Positions 8,850-18,001 of a DNA stretch of 22,326 bases are shown in pieces; the first letter of the stretch is position 1; every line of letters begins with the position of its first letter. Origin of the DNA: Trichomonas tenax (Eukaryota; Parabasalia; Trichomonadida; Trichomonadidae). Made by a program: the position numbers and the translations under genes. The DNA is taken from assembly GCA_023091735.1 (NCBI GenBank), contig JALKBU010000864.1, positions 1 to 22,326 on the forward strand. Direction: 5' to 3'. Below the pieces are notes generated by a model. That model searched no databases. It saw nothing but the letters and a program-made list of their open reading frames with translations, and was not told the origin of the DNA.

Positions 8850-9315
8850 ATTTTATGTCACTTTCCTTTACTTGACAAATATAAAATTTACATGGAAAAC
8901 TTAAATATCATCATCAAATAACGAAATATCAACGCTAACAATCATATTTTATCGATCAATATTATTTTAAAGCAGCAATAAAATATATTCATCAGGTTTA
9001 TAAATCTCAAAAATGTTTTATAATCTAAAAATTTAACATTAATATCTTCTTTTCATATCAAGCTAAAAGAAGCATATGCGCAGATATGCATTCATATGTT
9101 GAGGCAGAATATATGTTGATGGCTATTGTAATTCGATAATCATATTAATCGAATAATTTAAGCGAAATTTAGAGATTCCAATTGGTGTATTTTGTAGACA
9201 TAGAGTTACATTAGTAAAATCAAATGATATTTTGTGATAATTTTTTATTGTTATCGAGATATTCTTCAATTTAGAAATACTTGTAATAAATAAGGTTAAT
9301 AATAAAAGTGCCAAA
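8850..9315. other. Divergent intergenic region, 466 bp
   Basis: AT-rich DNA between the minus-strand tail-anchored gene and the plus-strand Sfi1-like gene; it should carry both promoters. GTCACTTTCCTTTA at 8857-8870 is the only conspicuous word. A minus-strand open frame covering 9123-9506 overlaps the plus-strand gene and is taken as a shadow. Confidence 0.4.
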
Positions 9316-9738
9316 ATGATTGAAGTTGAACCAAACGAAGTCAAATCGTTAAACGCGTGGAACTGCGCGATGTTAAATAAGCGCAGAAACAGGGTTCTCA
9401 AGTGCAGAGTCTTCAATGCATGGAAACAAATCGCAATTGAAGATTTAAACACTAATACAAAAGAAGAATCATCAATTTCGCAAAGAAACACTTCATTCAA
9501 GAGCATCGCATCCAGTTCAACCCAAAATCAGGCTTTTACAAGAACAAATCGAACAACAGAAGCTCTTCAAGCAGAATTAAATGCATTATTAAACGAGCAA
9601 ACAGAACTAGAGAATGCAACTGCGCAGATTCGTGCAACTCTTAAGAATTTGCCAAGAGCTGGATCAACTTACAGATCTTCTCCTTATTCGACGACAACAA
9701 CATCTTTTTCTACTACTAGCAGAACCAGGTATATCTAA
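9316..9738 (+). CDS. Sfi1-like W-helix and coiled-coil protein, 140 aa (candidate centrin/cytoskeleton partner)
   Basis: Residues 21-40 (NKRRNRVLKCRVFNAWKQIA) match the Sfi1 repeat pattern of an Arg/Leu-rich helix ending in F..W(K/R), the motif that binds centrin. An earlier W at 15 could belong to a degenerate preceding repeat. Residues 82-111 (from EALQAELNALLNEQTELEN) form a short coiled coil with leucine heptads. The C-terminal tail (112-140) is rich in S, T and R and ends in TSRTRYI. Trichomonads have elaborate centrin-containing flagellar and mastigont structures, so a role there is plausible but inferred from one repeat. The ATG at 9316 is the first in frame, with a CCAAAATG context. 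It converges on the Furry-like gene, with 344 bp between the two stops. Confidence 0.6.
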   Translation: MIEVEPNEVKSLNAWNCAMLNKRRNRVLKCRVFNAWKQIAIEDLNTNTKEESSISQRNTSFKSIASSSTQNQAFTRTNRTTEALQAELNALLNEQTELENATAQIRATLKNLPRAGSTYRSSPYSTTTTSFSTTSRTRYI

Positions 9739-10082
9739 TTTTCAGCTTAATCTATTTGTTTGTCAATATTTAAATTATATGTAACGATTATTTTTTTATA
9801 TTCGATTAGCTCTATTGTATCATGTTTAAAAGATGAAATTATACAATTTTCTAATTACTTTATTTTATAATTATTGATAACATTTTCAAAATATAATAAT
9901 TTAGTGTATTAAGCTTTTACATATTTGTAGATTGTTTCAATTTTTATTGTTTGCGTTAATTTATTATTAAAAGAACAATTTATTTTAATATAATTTGACA
10001 AATTATATTTTTAAAAAATGTATTATTTCTATATAAATGAACTTTTCACACACTTTAAAAAGATCGAATAACGTTATAAAAC
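9739..10082. other. Convergent intergenic region, 344 bp
   Basis: Very AT-rich spacer between the stops of two convergent genes, presumably holding both 3' processing sites. No gene, repeat or RNA is recognised. Confidence 0.5.
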
Positions 10083-13000
10083 TTATCCACCAAGCTGCGC
10101 GAATGCCTCTATCGAAAGAAGGAAGTCCGATGCTGTTGCTTCCTGTCTCTGGAAGAGCTCCTGCTTGAGAATTGGTGTTGGGAGCTCCTTAACCTGGATT
10201 GTTGGTGTTGCCTGCATCATGTTGAGAACAGTAGTCTTCGAATTTGCGAACAGGAGACCTCTTGCGATCGAACAAGAAGATGACATCCTCTTGATCCTTG
10301 TCCTTGATGAACCAGTGGTGTCTTCTGCACGCTTGAGACCGACAAACATCTCGTGCTGAGTGGAGAACGGTGTGATCTTTGGTGGATTCTCCTGCGATAT
10401 AATACCTCTGAGCTGTGGAATAGCAGAGCAGTTTGTGATAGCGCACTGATCTCTGTTATCTGAAACAAGTCCTGCAATCTTCTTTGCGAGCTCGCTGAAT
10501 GTGTGTCCATTTTCGCTCTCGACATACTGCGTTGCGTTGGCAATGGAAGGATCGAGTGCTGTAATAAGCATGATAAAGTTAATAGCAGATCTGAATTGTG
10601 AAACCTTAGTCAATGCAACAACATAGACTTGGTTGAGGATCGATGCTGGAATGCAGTCACCGAATCTGCGAGCAAGTTCTGTCGAAACATCAAGAATGGC
10701 ATCGACGAGAGGCTGTCCAGCGTTACGAAGCATCTCGATGAAGAACTTCAAGACAACTGTGCAGTGGAGGGAGTCGAAAGGCGTGGCCATGATTTGTTCG
10801 TATGTGAGGCCGAAGTCAACAAATGGAAGGCTGTGCTTGATGAATGGTGCAGCAATAAGGAGGGCTTCTGGAGCGCTGTTGAGATCAGCGATATCCTTGA
10901 GAAGTTCCTGAGCTTCTGCCTCTGACTCAAGAACAGGGGCAAATGGTGTAAAGGCGTCAATAAGGAGTTCTTTTGCAGAAGCAGCCATTGATGTATCGAA
11001 TGCGCAATACTTAAAGATTGGCATTGCGCGCTTAAGGAACTGATCACCAATTTCCTTGAAGTGCAAGCACTCAGATGCGAACTGGAAGGCAATTGATGTG
11101 ATCTCTGGGTTATCAATGTTGTTATATAATATGCCGAAGCATTCACCGATGAAGCCAGCGAGATTGCGGGTGTCCTCTTGTGAGCAGTGAGAAACATGAT
11201 AAGCTGCAGCATCAATCAGAATTGGTGCATATGTTGGTAAGAACTCACCTCTCAAGGCGTTGAAAACAACCAATGAGCGTGTGGCGGCCTTGATGTCGCT
11301 GCAGCAGACGCCCCACTTGAATGCCTCCTGAGACCACTGCTGATTGGCAGCTGGTGCAATCTCGTGCAAACCTTCTGCGATTTTAGATGCGACTTCGCCA
11401 ACGTTGATGGCTCCACCTTCAAGATCTGGTGTGAGCTGAAGGACGCTGTCCGCGAACTCTGGCTCAAAAACAGAAATCAAGTCCTCGAAGAACTTGTAGG
11501 ACTTTTCGATGAATAGCAATGTGAAATGAATAACTGTTGTGTAATGAAGCTCAACGAGATCTTCTGTTCCGACGTAATCAGTAAAGGCACGTGTAAGAAC
11601 TGGAAGAATCCACATAATGCTGTTGATGTTCTGGTTCTGCTCTGTTTGCAAGAAATACCAGAATGAGAATGAGCACCTCTTAGCTAAGTACTTTGTGATG
11701 AGCTGCGGGTTCCTTTCGAGTTGCTGGCTGAAGATTCTCTCCTTGATTGCCATATCCTCGAACTCGAAGATACACAACAAAACGACGATTGAGTTATCTG
11801 CAATCTTCAACAACTCGAACCACAACTGGCTGAAAACTTCATGCTGCTCCTCATTGATGTACTTAGAAACATCGGACATTGCTCTCAAGAATGAAATGAC
11901 ATTGAATCTGTGGAACTTGGATGGAATTCCTTGGATAATGTACTTGTTTGTTGGCAAAACTCTGATCTGTGAGAACCACGTCACAAGAATTGCAACAATG
12001 TTCTTGACTGTTGTAACCAACTTTGTAGACTTCATGATCTCAAATCCAGCTTCAATAACTTGTTCTGCAGCGAAGCTGAACATGACTGGAACGAAATCAA
12101 GATTCTTTGCATTCTGGATGATGTTCTGAACATCACTGTTTGTAGCCTGATCAATGAACAAATCAGCGATTGTCACGAGGATTGGCTTAGCTGGCTCTGG
12201 ATTATCTCTGCCCCAGAACTGTGTCAAAAGGAGCAAAGAGCCAACGTGAGCCTGCATAAGTTGGGCTTCAGCACATACATCGAACGAGCTCAAAACGGCC
12301 TCGAAGAAAAGCGATGATTCTCTTCTTGGCCTGATGAAGATCTGGCGAACGAAGATGTCGAACATGAGGTCGAAGTGATACAAAAGAACTGATGAAAGAA
12401 CATCGTAACCTGCAATCTGGCATTCGGCCATGATCTCAAGCATTGGGAGTTCGAATTCGAAGCCGTCTGTGAAAATCTGTCCTGCCTTCATGATTGGAAT
12501 GAGAGCATTGACGGAGTAGCAGCGAACCTTGTTCTCCTTATCTTCGAGCTGGCACCAGTGATAAAGGAACTGGACAATGATCTGACGTGTGGCAACTGGC
12601 CATTCTTCTTCAGGAATCTGGTCGAGGATGTTGTTGAACACGGCAGCAATGATAATGCAGTAGTTGACAGCTGTTTCTTCGTGCTTCTTGAGCAATTTGA
12701 TGTGCTCTTCGTCCCAGATGATCTGCCTTGGTCCGTTAACGCAGTTTGATGCGAAGTGTGTCTGAAGCATTGAAAGGAATTCAATGAATGGACGGAAACA
12801 AGCAGTTAAAATGTGGGAGAAGTTGTTTGGCATCTGGATGATGAATGCCATCGTGGAAGCAGTGAGTGTGATGAACTCTGGTGGGAAGTTTCTGATGTAA
12901 AGAAGGTTGCCAATCAAAACACGCCAGTTGAAGTGCTTCATTGCCTTGATGATGATCTTTGCAGAATCCTTTGGTGCCTTGAGCGCCTCGTTGAAGAAGT

Positions 13001-15425
13001 GATCAACAGTCTTATCTCTGAACTGGACTGGCTCAAGATCTGGATCGCGTGCGAATGTGTTGAAGAACAAAACCAAAATGTTGATTGCCTTCAACTCATC
13101 ATCAATCGTGCCTTGGATGATTGATTTGCACTTTGGATACAACTTCTCGCGAATGAGACCAAAGATTGAGTCAATATGATACTCGATCAAGATATTGATG
13201 ATTTCAGCATAGAACAGATACCAAAGAGTGTTGTAGCGGCTGCAACAGACGTTCTCCCATGAAATGTTGCCACGTGGTGGAGCAGTGATAACTGGCTTTG
13301 GAGGGGCATCCATAACAAGAATGGAAAGCTTGCAAGCCTCGCAAATCATCTCATTGTTAAGCTCAATGAGAGACCAAACTTGGTCTTCGCTCTTTGAAGC
13401 GATGTATTTGAGGAGGTTCAAAGCATAGTATCTGCAGATTGTGATGTTCGATGAAAGGAAGATTAAACTTAAAGCTTGAATCTCAAGGATGTTCTTCTCA
13501 TTCGGCTCATAGTTGTATGTTAGGAACAAATTGTAGAGAACTGTGAGGCAGTGTGTCTTGAGGACTGGATTATCGAACAACTGAGCGTAGTTGACGCAGC
13601 TTTGGATGACGTATTGTGTACTCTTCTGCTGTGAGAAGATGTGGTTCAAGACAGAGAATGCAAGCTTGCTGATTCTGATGTTGCTGGAAGCTGACAAAAG
13701 AAGAATGCATTTGAGGATCTTTTCGTCTGAAAAGTCAGAGTACTTGAGAGCGTGTGGAATAACAGACAAAATAGCTGTTGCAACATTGATTTCGTCGGAA
13801 AATGTGAGCTTAGCTTCAAAATCTTGCTGTTCAGCATCGAAGTGTGTATATTTCTTCTTGTAGACGAAATCTGCGACAACAATATCGGATTCATCGAAAT
13901 AGTTTGTAATAGAGTCGCTGATGCGAATAACGAACTTTTCCTTGCGAATGTACTCTTCTAAACCGCTGATGGAACTCAAAACAGCTGCTCTGATCTGGTT
14001 ATTCATCTCTGATAACTGCTCTTTCGTTGGTTTGCATGAAGCGTACTTCTCGAACTCTTTGGATGAAATGTAAGCGGCAGAATGAAGAATCGATGTGAAT
14101 TTGATGTCATCGCACTTGAGTTTCATGAATTGAGGAATAACTGTTGTGTTGAATGCCTTAAGATCGCAAGCAGCGAGCTGGACAAGGATTCGGATGAATG
14201 TTTCGTAGCAGTTTGTGAAGTCTGACTTAGCAAAGAATGTTTTCATGAATGTTGTAGCAAATGGAGTGTTATCGATTTTATTTCCAGCCGATGATATGTA
14301 TTTAAGCTCATTGAGTTCGCTGACGTAATTAACTTTGCTTATATCACCCTGAATTAAGCGTAAGAAAGCATTTGCTGTACGTGGGAGTTTTGCTGGATTT
14401 CCAATGTGCTTGAAAACACGTGTTGAGTAGAATGATGAAGCTTTCTTTGCTTCATCTGGTAATCTGTTGAATAATGTTGTGATTAAGTCAACTGCACCAT
14501 CTTTAATTCCGTCTTGTGATCTGACTGACCAAGCCAAGTTGAAGAACTCGCGGAGGAGGTCTGTCTTGCACTGTGCGACAGAAAGTAATGAAGCAAGTGT
14601 AGAAAGTGTGTGAGATGACAATGTTTTACGCTTTTTCTGCTGCTGTACTGTAAGTAATATAGATTCAACGAAAGCATCGTTCGCCTTAATCTTTCCGACA
14701 AGTTCGAGAACTAAATGTGAGTTCTCATCATCAATGTATTGATCAAACGATGAAATAATTTCAGTGAGTGATATTTTTGATACTTCCGCAATCGTGTCTG
14801 CCCATGTCTGAACAAGCTTTGACTGAATAATTCCCAATCGATGTGTTGCTACGCAATTATGAAAAGCGCATCCAACAACTTTTGTTATTGCTGCCTGATT
14901 TGGAGCACGCGTGAATATGTCCCTAATGATATCGGAGAGTATAACAAGTGTTAAACAGCGCAAAAACTGGAAGTGGTAAAAATTCGAAGGACGAAAAGTT
15001 GGAGAAAGAATCCTGAGAAGCGTGAAATCCTTCTGAGCGGATCTGTTGGCCTCTGATTTGAATTTGTTGTATAATAAAATGAGAATAGTCGTAACTTTTT
15101 CTTCTGTTTTTCGCTTCATCTTTGAATCTTCTGGATTTGGATTCGCTGTGGCAAATTCTGTGATGATGTTTAATGTTTGCTGATATTCGTCTATCATTTT
15201 TGGAAATGTGAGGACCATTTTCTGCAGAATTTCGTCCATTTCCGTATCATTGTAGGAATTAGTTGAAAACTCATTCTCTAACTTCGTGAATGTGAAGTCA
15301 ACGTGTGGAACGAACGAATCTAAAAGGTTTAATAAAACTGATTCAAAGATAGGAGCTACTTCTCCCATTTCTGTTTTTTTATTGTAAACTTGTTTTTTTT
15401 TTTTTTTTGTAAACCTAAAAAACAT
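10083..15425 (-). CDS. Furry/Mor2/Tao3-family scaffold protein (NDR-kinase pathway)
   Basis: 1780 residues, all-helical (HEAT/ARM-like) and without membrane segments. The layout follows the Furry family. The N-terminal domain has a YHFQFLRCLTLVILSDIIRD segment, then a helix pair (QTWADTIAEVSKISL) aligned with the family's ADLYAEVI region. A central segment (~720-735) reads CCSRYNTLWYLFYAE. Near residues 1365-1390, FKWGVCCSDIKAATRSLVVF plus NAL corresponds to the conserved Furry motif C.SRH.A.RS.QIFRAL. Furry proteins scaffold NDR/LATS-type kinases with Mob1 and govern polarity and morphogenesis. At 1780 residues it is shorter than fungal (~2200-2400) or animal (~3000) members. The start at 15425 is favoured by TCATTTTC 15 nt upstream. 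A second in-frame ATG at 15368 (MGEVAPIF) lies after a poly-A-encoded lysine run and is an alternative. The frame is intact. G+C rises above 40% in the C-terminal half. Confidence 0.72.
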   Translation of the reverse strand: MFFRFTKKKKKQVYNKKTEMGEVAPIFESVLLNLLDSFVPHVDFTFTKLENEFSTNSYNDTEMDEILQKMVLTFPKMIDEYQQTLNIITEFATANPNPEDSKMKRKTEEKVTTILILLYNKFKSEANRSAQKDFTLLRILSPTFRPSNFYHFQFLRCLTLVILSDIIRDIFTRAPNQAAITKVVGCAFHNCVATHRLGIIQSKLVQTWADTIAEVSKISLTEIISSFDQYIDDENSHLVLELVGKIKANDAFVESILLTVQQQKKRKTLSSHTLSTLASLLSVAQCKTDLLREFFNLAWSVRSQDGIKDGAVDLITTLFNRLPDEAKKASSFYSTRVFKHIGNPAKLPRTANAFLRLIQGDISKVNYVSELNELKYISSAGNKIDNTPFATTFMKTFFAKSDFTNCYETFIRILVQLAACDLKAFNTTVIPQFMKLKCDDIKFTSILHSAAYISSKEFEKYASCKPTKEQLSEMNNQIRAAVLSSISGLEEYIRKEKFVIRISDSITNYFDESDIVVADFVYKKKYTHFDAEQQDFEAKLTFSDEINVATAILSVIPHALKYSDFSDEKILKCILLLSASSNIRISKLAFSVLNHIFSQQKSTQYVIQSCVNYAQLFDNPVLKTHCLTVLYNLFLTYNYEPNEKNILEIQALSLIFLSSNITICRYYALNLLKYIASKSEDQVWSLIELNNEMICEACKLSILVMDAPPKPVITAPPRGNISWENVCCSRYNTLWYLFYAEIINILIEYHIDSIFGLIREKLYPKCKSIIQGTIDDELKAINILVLFFNTFARDPDLEPVQFRDKTVDHFFNEALKAPKDSAKIIIKAMKHFNWRVLIGNLLYIRNFPPEFITLTASTMAFIIQMPNNFSHILTACFRPFIEFLSMLQTHFASNCVNGPRQIIWDEEHIKLLKKHEETAVNYCIIIAAVFNNILDQIPEEEWPVATRQIIVQFLYHWCQLEDKENKVRCYSVNALIPIMKAGQIFTDGFEFELPMLEIMAECQIAGYDVLSSVLLYHFDLMFDIFVRQIFIRPRRESSLFFEAVLSSFDVCAEAQLMQAHVGSLLLLTQFWGRDNPEPAKPILVTIADLFIDQATNSDVQNIIQNAKNLDFVPVMFSFAAEQVIEAGFEIMKSTKLVTTVKNIVAILVTWFSQIRVLPTNKYIIQGIPSKFHRFNVISFLRAMSDVSKYINEEQHEVFSQLWFELLKIADNSIVVLLCIFEFEDMAIKERIFSQQLERNPQLITKYLAKRCSFSFWYFLQTEQNQNINSIMWILPVLTRAFTDYVGTEDLVELHYTTVIHFTLLFIEKSYKFFEDLISVFEPEFADSVLQLTPDLEGGAINVGEVASKIAEGLHEIAPAANQQWSQEAFKWGVCCSDIKAATRSLVVFNALRGEFLPTYAPILIDAAAYHVSHCSQEDTRNLAGFIGECFGILYNNIDNPEITSIAFQFASECLHFKEIGDQFLKRAMPIFKYCAFDTSMAASAKELLIDAFTPFAPVLESEAEAQELLKDIADLNSAPEALLIAAPFIKHSLPFVDFGLTYEQIMATPFDSLHCTVVLKFFIEMLRNAGQPLVDAILDVSTELARRFGDCIPASILNQVYVVALTKVSQFRSAINFIMLITALDPSIANATQYVESENGHTFSELAKKIAGLVSDNRDQCAITNCSAIPQLRGIISQENPPKITPFSTQHEMFVGLKRAEDTTGSSRTRIKRMSSSCSIARGLLFANSKTTVLNMMQATPTIQVKELPTPILKQELFQRQEATASDFLLSIEAFAQLGG
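15393..15408. repeat. Homopolymer T tract (16 nt) inside or just before the Furry-like CDS
   Basis: Sixteen T on the plus strand encode five lysines near residue 7-11 if translation starts at 15425. Slippage here would shift the frame, which is one reason the second ATG at 15368 may be the working start. Confidence 0.8.
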
Positions 15426-15434
15426 GGTTCTGAT

Positions 15435-15448
15435 GAAAATGATAATGA
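15435..15448 (-). promoter_or_regulatory. Trichomonad-type initiator for the Furry-like gene
   Basis: On the minus strand, TCATTATC and TCATTTTC occur in tandem and overlap by two bases. Both fit the trichomonad initiator TCA(+1)YTWY. With the A of TCATTTTC as +1 (position 15440), the 5' UTR to the ATG at 15425 is 15 nt, within the usual 5-20 nt for these organisms. Confidence 0.5.
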
Positions 15449-17123
15449 AATAATTCTATTTTTAGATTCAACTACTTCAGCACTAAAGTGGTCTCAAAAA
15501 TACGATTGTGAGCTATACAAATAGTTTTGATACAAAGGAAACGTGTTTTGATCGATAATGCACACAATATATCGGTAAACCGTATGAATCAAGAAAACTA
15601 ATTTGTGGAGTCTTGATTTAATCTTTGAATACATGCTATATTTGAATGGTTTTCATTAAAATATTGCGAAATTTTGTTGGAAATATATAGCTCATTGATT
15701 TTGATTAATTTTTCAAAAAATATACCTTAAAAACGGCGTTAAACATTGGAATTGAATACTACATATGAACCTATGTGGATTTGTCTCATTAAATTCCGAA
15801 ATTTCAATAGATTTCAATGTTGATATTTTTATATAGATTTATTGACATATAAACATGATTATTATATGCGATAACATGTTGTCTATCAAGAAAAGCCAGA
15901 AATTGTTAATTATTATGTATTATTACATTTTTGTTATAAGAAATAGTTGTATTCCTTCCATTCCTTAACATAATATTTTCCAAAGGTATGCAAATATATT
16001 TGCAATATTTTCATTTTGCCATAAGATTTGTCTAGCTAATTTCATTGACATAAAAATAAATGGCACAAATTACATTTTTGGAAAAATTTTGTCACAAAAA
16101 CATTTTCAGCATCATTTCAAGATATTTTTTAAAATTAAATAATATAACTTGCATTATTTTTGCTGCTATATATTTATATCCAATTAATTCGAATAGAACG
16201 ATTATTTTCTTACAATCCTTGACAAATAATAATCTTCTTTATTTTTTACACGCCAAAATAATAATTTACATGGCAAAGTGGCTGTTTAATATATGACGAT
16301 GGTCTCTTTATTTTGCTGATCAGAGCCATATATTGTTAAATTTTACATAATCAAATCAATCCACACAGAACATCCATCTAGCCACTACTAATTTATCTAC
16401 TTTTTAACTAGAATTCTCTCCAATAAATCGCTATTAATCTACATATTGAATTTAATGACTTAAATCAGCTGAAATGTTCACAGCAATACGATTTTCTCCC
16501 TAAAGCTCCATTGTCTATCGCTTTAAAACCTATAATATAGGTCTAAATTTTTATTATCAAGGCCTTTGCCTCCATTACTTGAAGATATGCTTGCGTACGA
16601 AAGCAAATTGGAAATCCTTTGTAATTTCCATATATTCCAATGCATTTTTTGAAAATTTTCATTACTTCTTTATTTTTTCTTTGTTAATTAATAAATACAT
16701 TCATATTGCTGTCTTTTTCCTAAAATTTTTGCTTTACAAAAAAAGTTCTAATAATTTTGAATGCCAAAAATAGGGTCATGAGGAGCTCTCAATTTTCATT
16801 TGAAGAAGTCTCAATTTTTGGGTACTCATACGATCCTATTTTTTGATCACTATAGTTGAGTAGTATACAGATTGTGTTTTTTTGGGGTTAGCCAAAAATA
16901 TCCATAATTATAATTTTCCAAAAATTCATATTATAACAATTTTCCTATCATTTATATCAAAATCTCAATAATTCTTATAATTTGTTATTAAAATATATTG
17001 TTTAATTAATAATAAAAATTCTTATTGTTATGATTTATTAATAGTTTATCTAAATTGTTAAAAATAAAAAAATAATTTTTATATATTATGAAAAAATTAA
17101 TATATTTTTTTCTCTAATAAATA
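15449..17123. other. Long AT-rich spacer, 1.7 kb, between the host gene and the right element
   Basis: No convincing gene. The two longest plus-strand frames (16060-16296 and 16579-16773) are built of F, I, N, K and Y from AT-rich DNA and lack domain features. An imperfect inverted repeat, CCAAAAATAGG (16764-16774) against CCTATTTTTTG (16835-16845), each followed inward by a CTCAT/ATGAG match, encloses two direct copies of TCTCAATTTT. The right element must begin somewhere between here and 17123; no terminal repeat or target-site duplication was found. Confidence 0.45.
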
Positions 17124-17432
17124 ATGGAGTACACAGACAACCATTCAAATGATTGTATTCCAACATTTTCTAAAATGTTGGCAGAACAAGAGATTCTTAA
17201 TTTAACACAGGAACAATTTAATGAAATTTTCATTGGTGAAAATCCTAAAGCAGATGATGAAGAAAATGTCAAATATAAATTATATACTATTTATAAAAAT
17301 CTTTTGAAAATTACCGGATGTGCTCATGAAAATATTTCTGAACTAAAACGTACTAAGATAAATAAAGTTATAACTATCTTAAATAATATCATATTGAAAC
17401 TTAACGAATGTGATTTGGTGTTACATGCTTAG
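17124..17432 (+). CDS. Hypothetical Maverick-type protein, 102 aa
   Basis: Unrecognised acidic, helical protein. N-terminal helices (TFSKMLAEQEIL, TQEQFNEIFIG) are followed by an acidic linker (PKADDEENVK) and a long C-terminal helical part (KINKVITILNNIILKLNE). There is no membrane segment or catalytic motif. The ATG at 17124 follows a T/A-rich leader, and the frame is intact even though several neighbouring frames are broken. Confidence 0.55.
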   Translation: MEYTDNHSNDCIPTFSKMLAEQEILNLTQEQFNEIFIGENPKADDEENVKYKLYTIYKNLLKITGCAHENISELKRTKINKVITILNNIILKLNECDLVLHA

Positions 17433-17478
17433 AACGTTTTCCGAAATATACAACTATAATAAATAAATTATTAATCCC

Positions 17479-17498
17479 ATTTAATAAAAATAAAAATT
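17479..17498 (-). promoter_or_regulatory. Orphan copy of the element's promoter-like leader
   Basis: On the minus strand this reads AATTTTTATTTTTATTAAATG, nearly the same as the leaders at 17827, 17985 and 20932. The ATG is followed by only eight codons before a stop. It therefore marks either a lost gene or a start site for transcription antisense to the 17124 gene. Confidence 0.35.
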
Positions 17499-17514
17499 TA
17501 TTTTTGTATAATTT

Positions 17515-17784
17515 TTAACGTTTTAGTTTAGAAGTAACCCATGAACCAACATCCCGAACAATATCGTCAGTATTTATCATAGGTTTTCTATCGCCATTAT
17601 TATTCACACCAAATTCAAATCCAACTTTTGGTAATGTTCCCTTAAGTTTATCACCGAATTGCGCACCGAAAGAACTTGCTACAGGTTTAACAACATTATC
17701 AGTTACCCATTTAAACCCAGATTTAATTCCTCTGCCAATTTTCTTAGCAACATCTTTAAGCTTTTTCCAAAATCCCCAAGCCAT
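17515..17784 (-). CDS. Candidate membrane-active virion peptide, 89 aa
   Basis: Residues 1-30 (MAWGFWKKLKDVAKKIGRGI, then KSGFKWVTD) form a cationic amphipathic helix with tryptophans and aromatics on one face. A small-residue linker (VVKPVASSFGAQFG) and a second amphipathic/basic end (DVGSWVTSKLKR) follow. Such a layout is typical of membrane-disrupting virion peptides, such as the amphipathic helix at the start of adenovirus protein VI, or of antimicrobial-like helices. In a Maverick that might mean escape of a particle from an endosome. The role is inferred from helix chemistry and context. The ATG at 17784 has a TTTTATTTATAATTAAAA leader, and the frame is intact. Confidence 0.6.
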   Translation of the reverse strand: MAWGFWKKLKDVAKKIGRGIKSGFKWVTDNVVKPVASSFGAQFGDKLKGTLPKVGFEFGVNNNGDRKPMINTDDIVRDVGSWVTSKLKR

Positions 17785-17826
17785 TTTTAATTATAAATAA
17801 AATTCAAAATTAATACTATTATTTAT

Positions 17827-17847
17827 GTTTTTTATTTTTATTTAAAA
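17827..17847 (+). promoter_or_regulatory. Element core-promoter-like leader (gene at 17848)
   Basis: ATGTTTTTTATTTTTATT followed by TAAAAATG. The first 18 bases, plus four bases upstream, are identical to the minus-strand leader of the gene starting at 20931, although the two genes are unrelated. Identity confined to the leader points to a conserved transcription or translation start signal. Confidence 0.5.
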
Positions 17848-17973
17848 ATGAACTCAACATTTAATATAAGGCTAAATAGCAACAACACTTTACAGGGTAA
17901 CATAGCACAATATTTTGAAAACCGAAAATCCCTGGTAGTCCACAAGGTTCACAAACATCATAAAATAATTTAG
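17848..17973 (+). CDS. Small basic protein, 41 aa
   Basis: An ATG-to-TAG frame of 41 codons directly behind a copy of the element leader. N-terminal half: MNSTFNIRLNSNNTLQGN. The C-terminal half is strongly basic with several histidines (RKSLVVHKVHKHHKII). It fills the gap between the divergent gene at 17784 and the gene at 18002 and follows the spacing of its neighbours. It could be a tiny core or DNA-condensing peptide, as in adenovirus-like particles; this is a guess from charge. Confidence 0.45.
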   Translation: MNSTFNIRLNSNNTLQGNIAQYFENRKSLVVHKVHKHHKII

Positions 17974-17984
17974 ATAAATAATTA

Positions 17985-18001
17985 ATTTAATTTTTATTAA
18001 A
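17985..18001 (+). promoter_or_regulatory. Element core-promoter-like leader (gene at 18002)
   Basis: AATTTTTATTAAAATG immediately precedes and includes the start codon. The last 15 bases are identical to the leader of the oppositely oriented gene at 20931. Confidence 0.45.

Noticed and set aside
9123..9506. Minus-strand 127-codon frame
   Set aside because: Half of it is antisense to the Sfi1-like gene; the hydrophobic content arises from complementing that gene's codons and AT-rich DNA.
10165..14701. Many alternative frames of 60-170 codons on both strands across the Furry-like gene
   Set aside because: Shadows of a long, moderately GC-rich coding region; none has domain features, and the 1780-codon frame explains the interval.
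16060..16773. Two plus-strand open frames (78 and 64 codons) in the 1.7-kb spacer
   Set aside because: Composed mainly of residues encoded by A/T-rich codons (F, I, N, K, Y, L), with no leader motif, domain or conservation clue.
2746..17050. One Maverick split by an insertion carrying CAND1 and Furry
   Set aside because: The two ATPase 5' parts are different sequences, not complementary halves of one gene.
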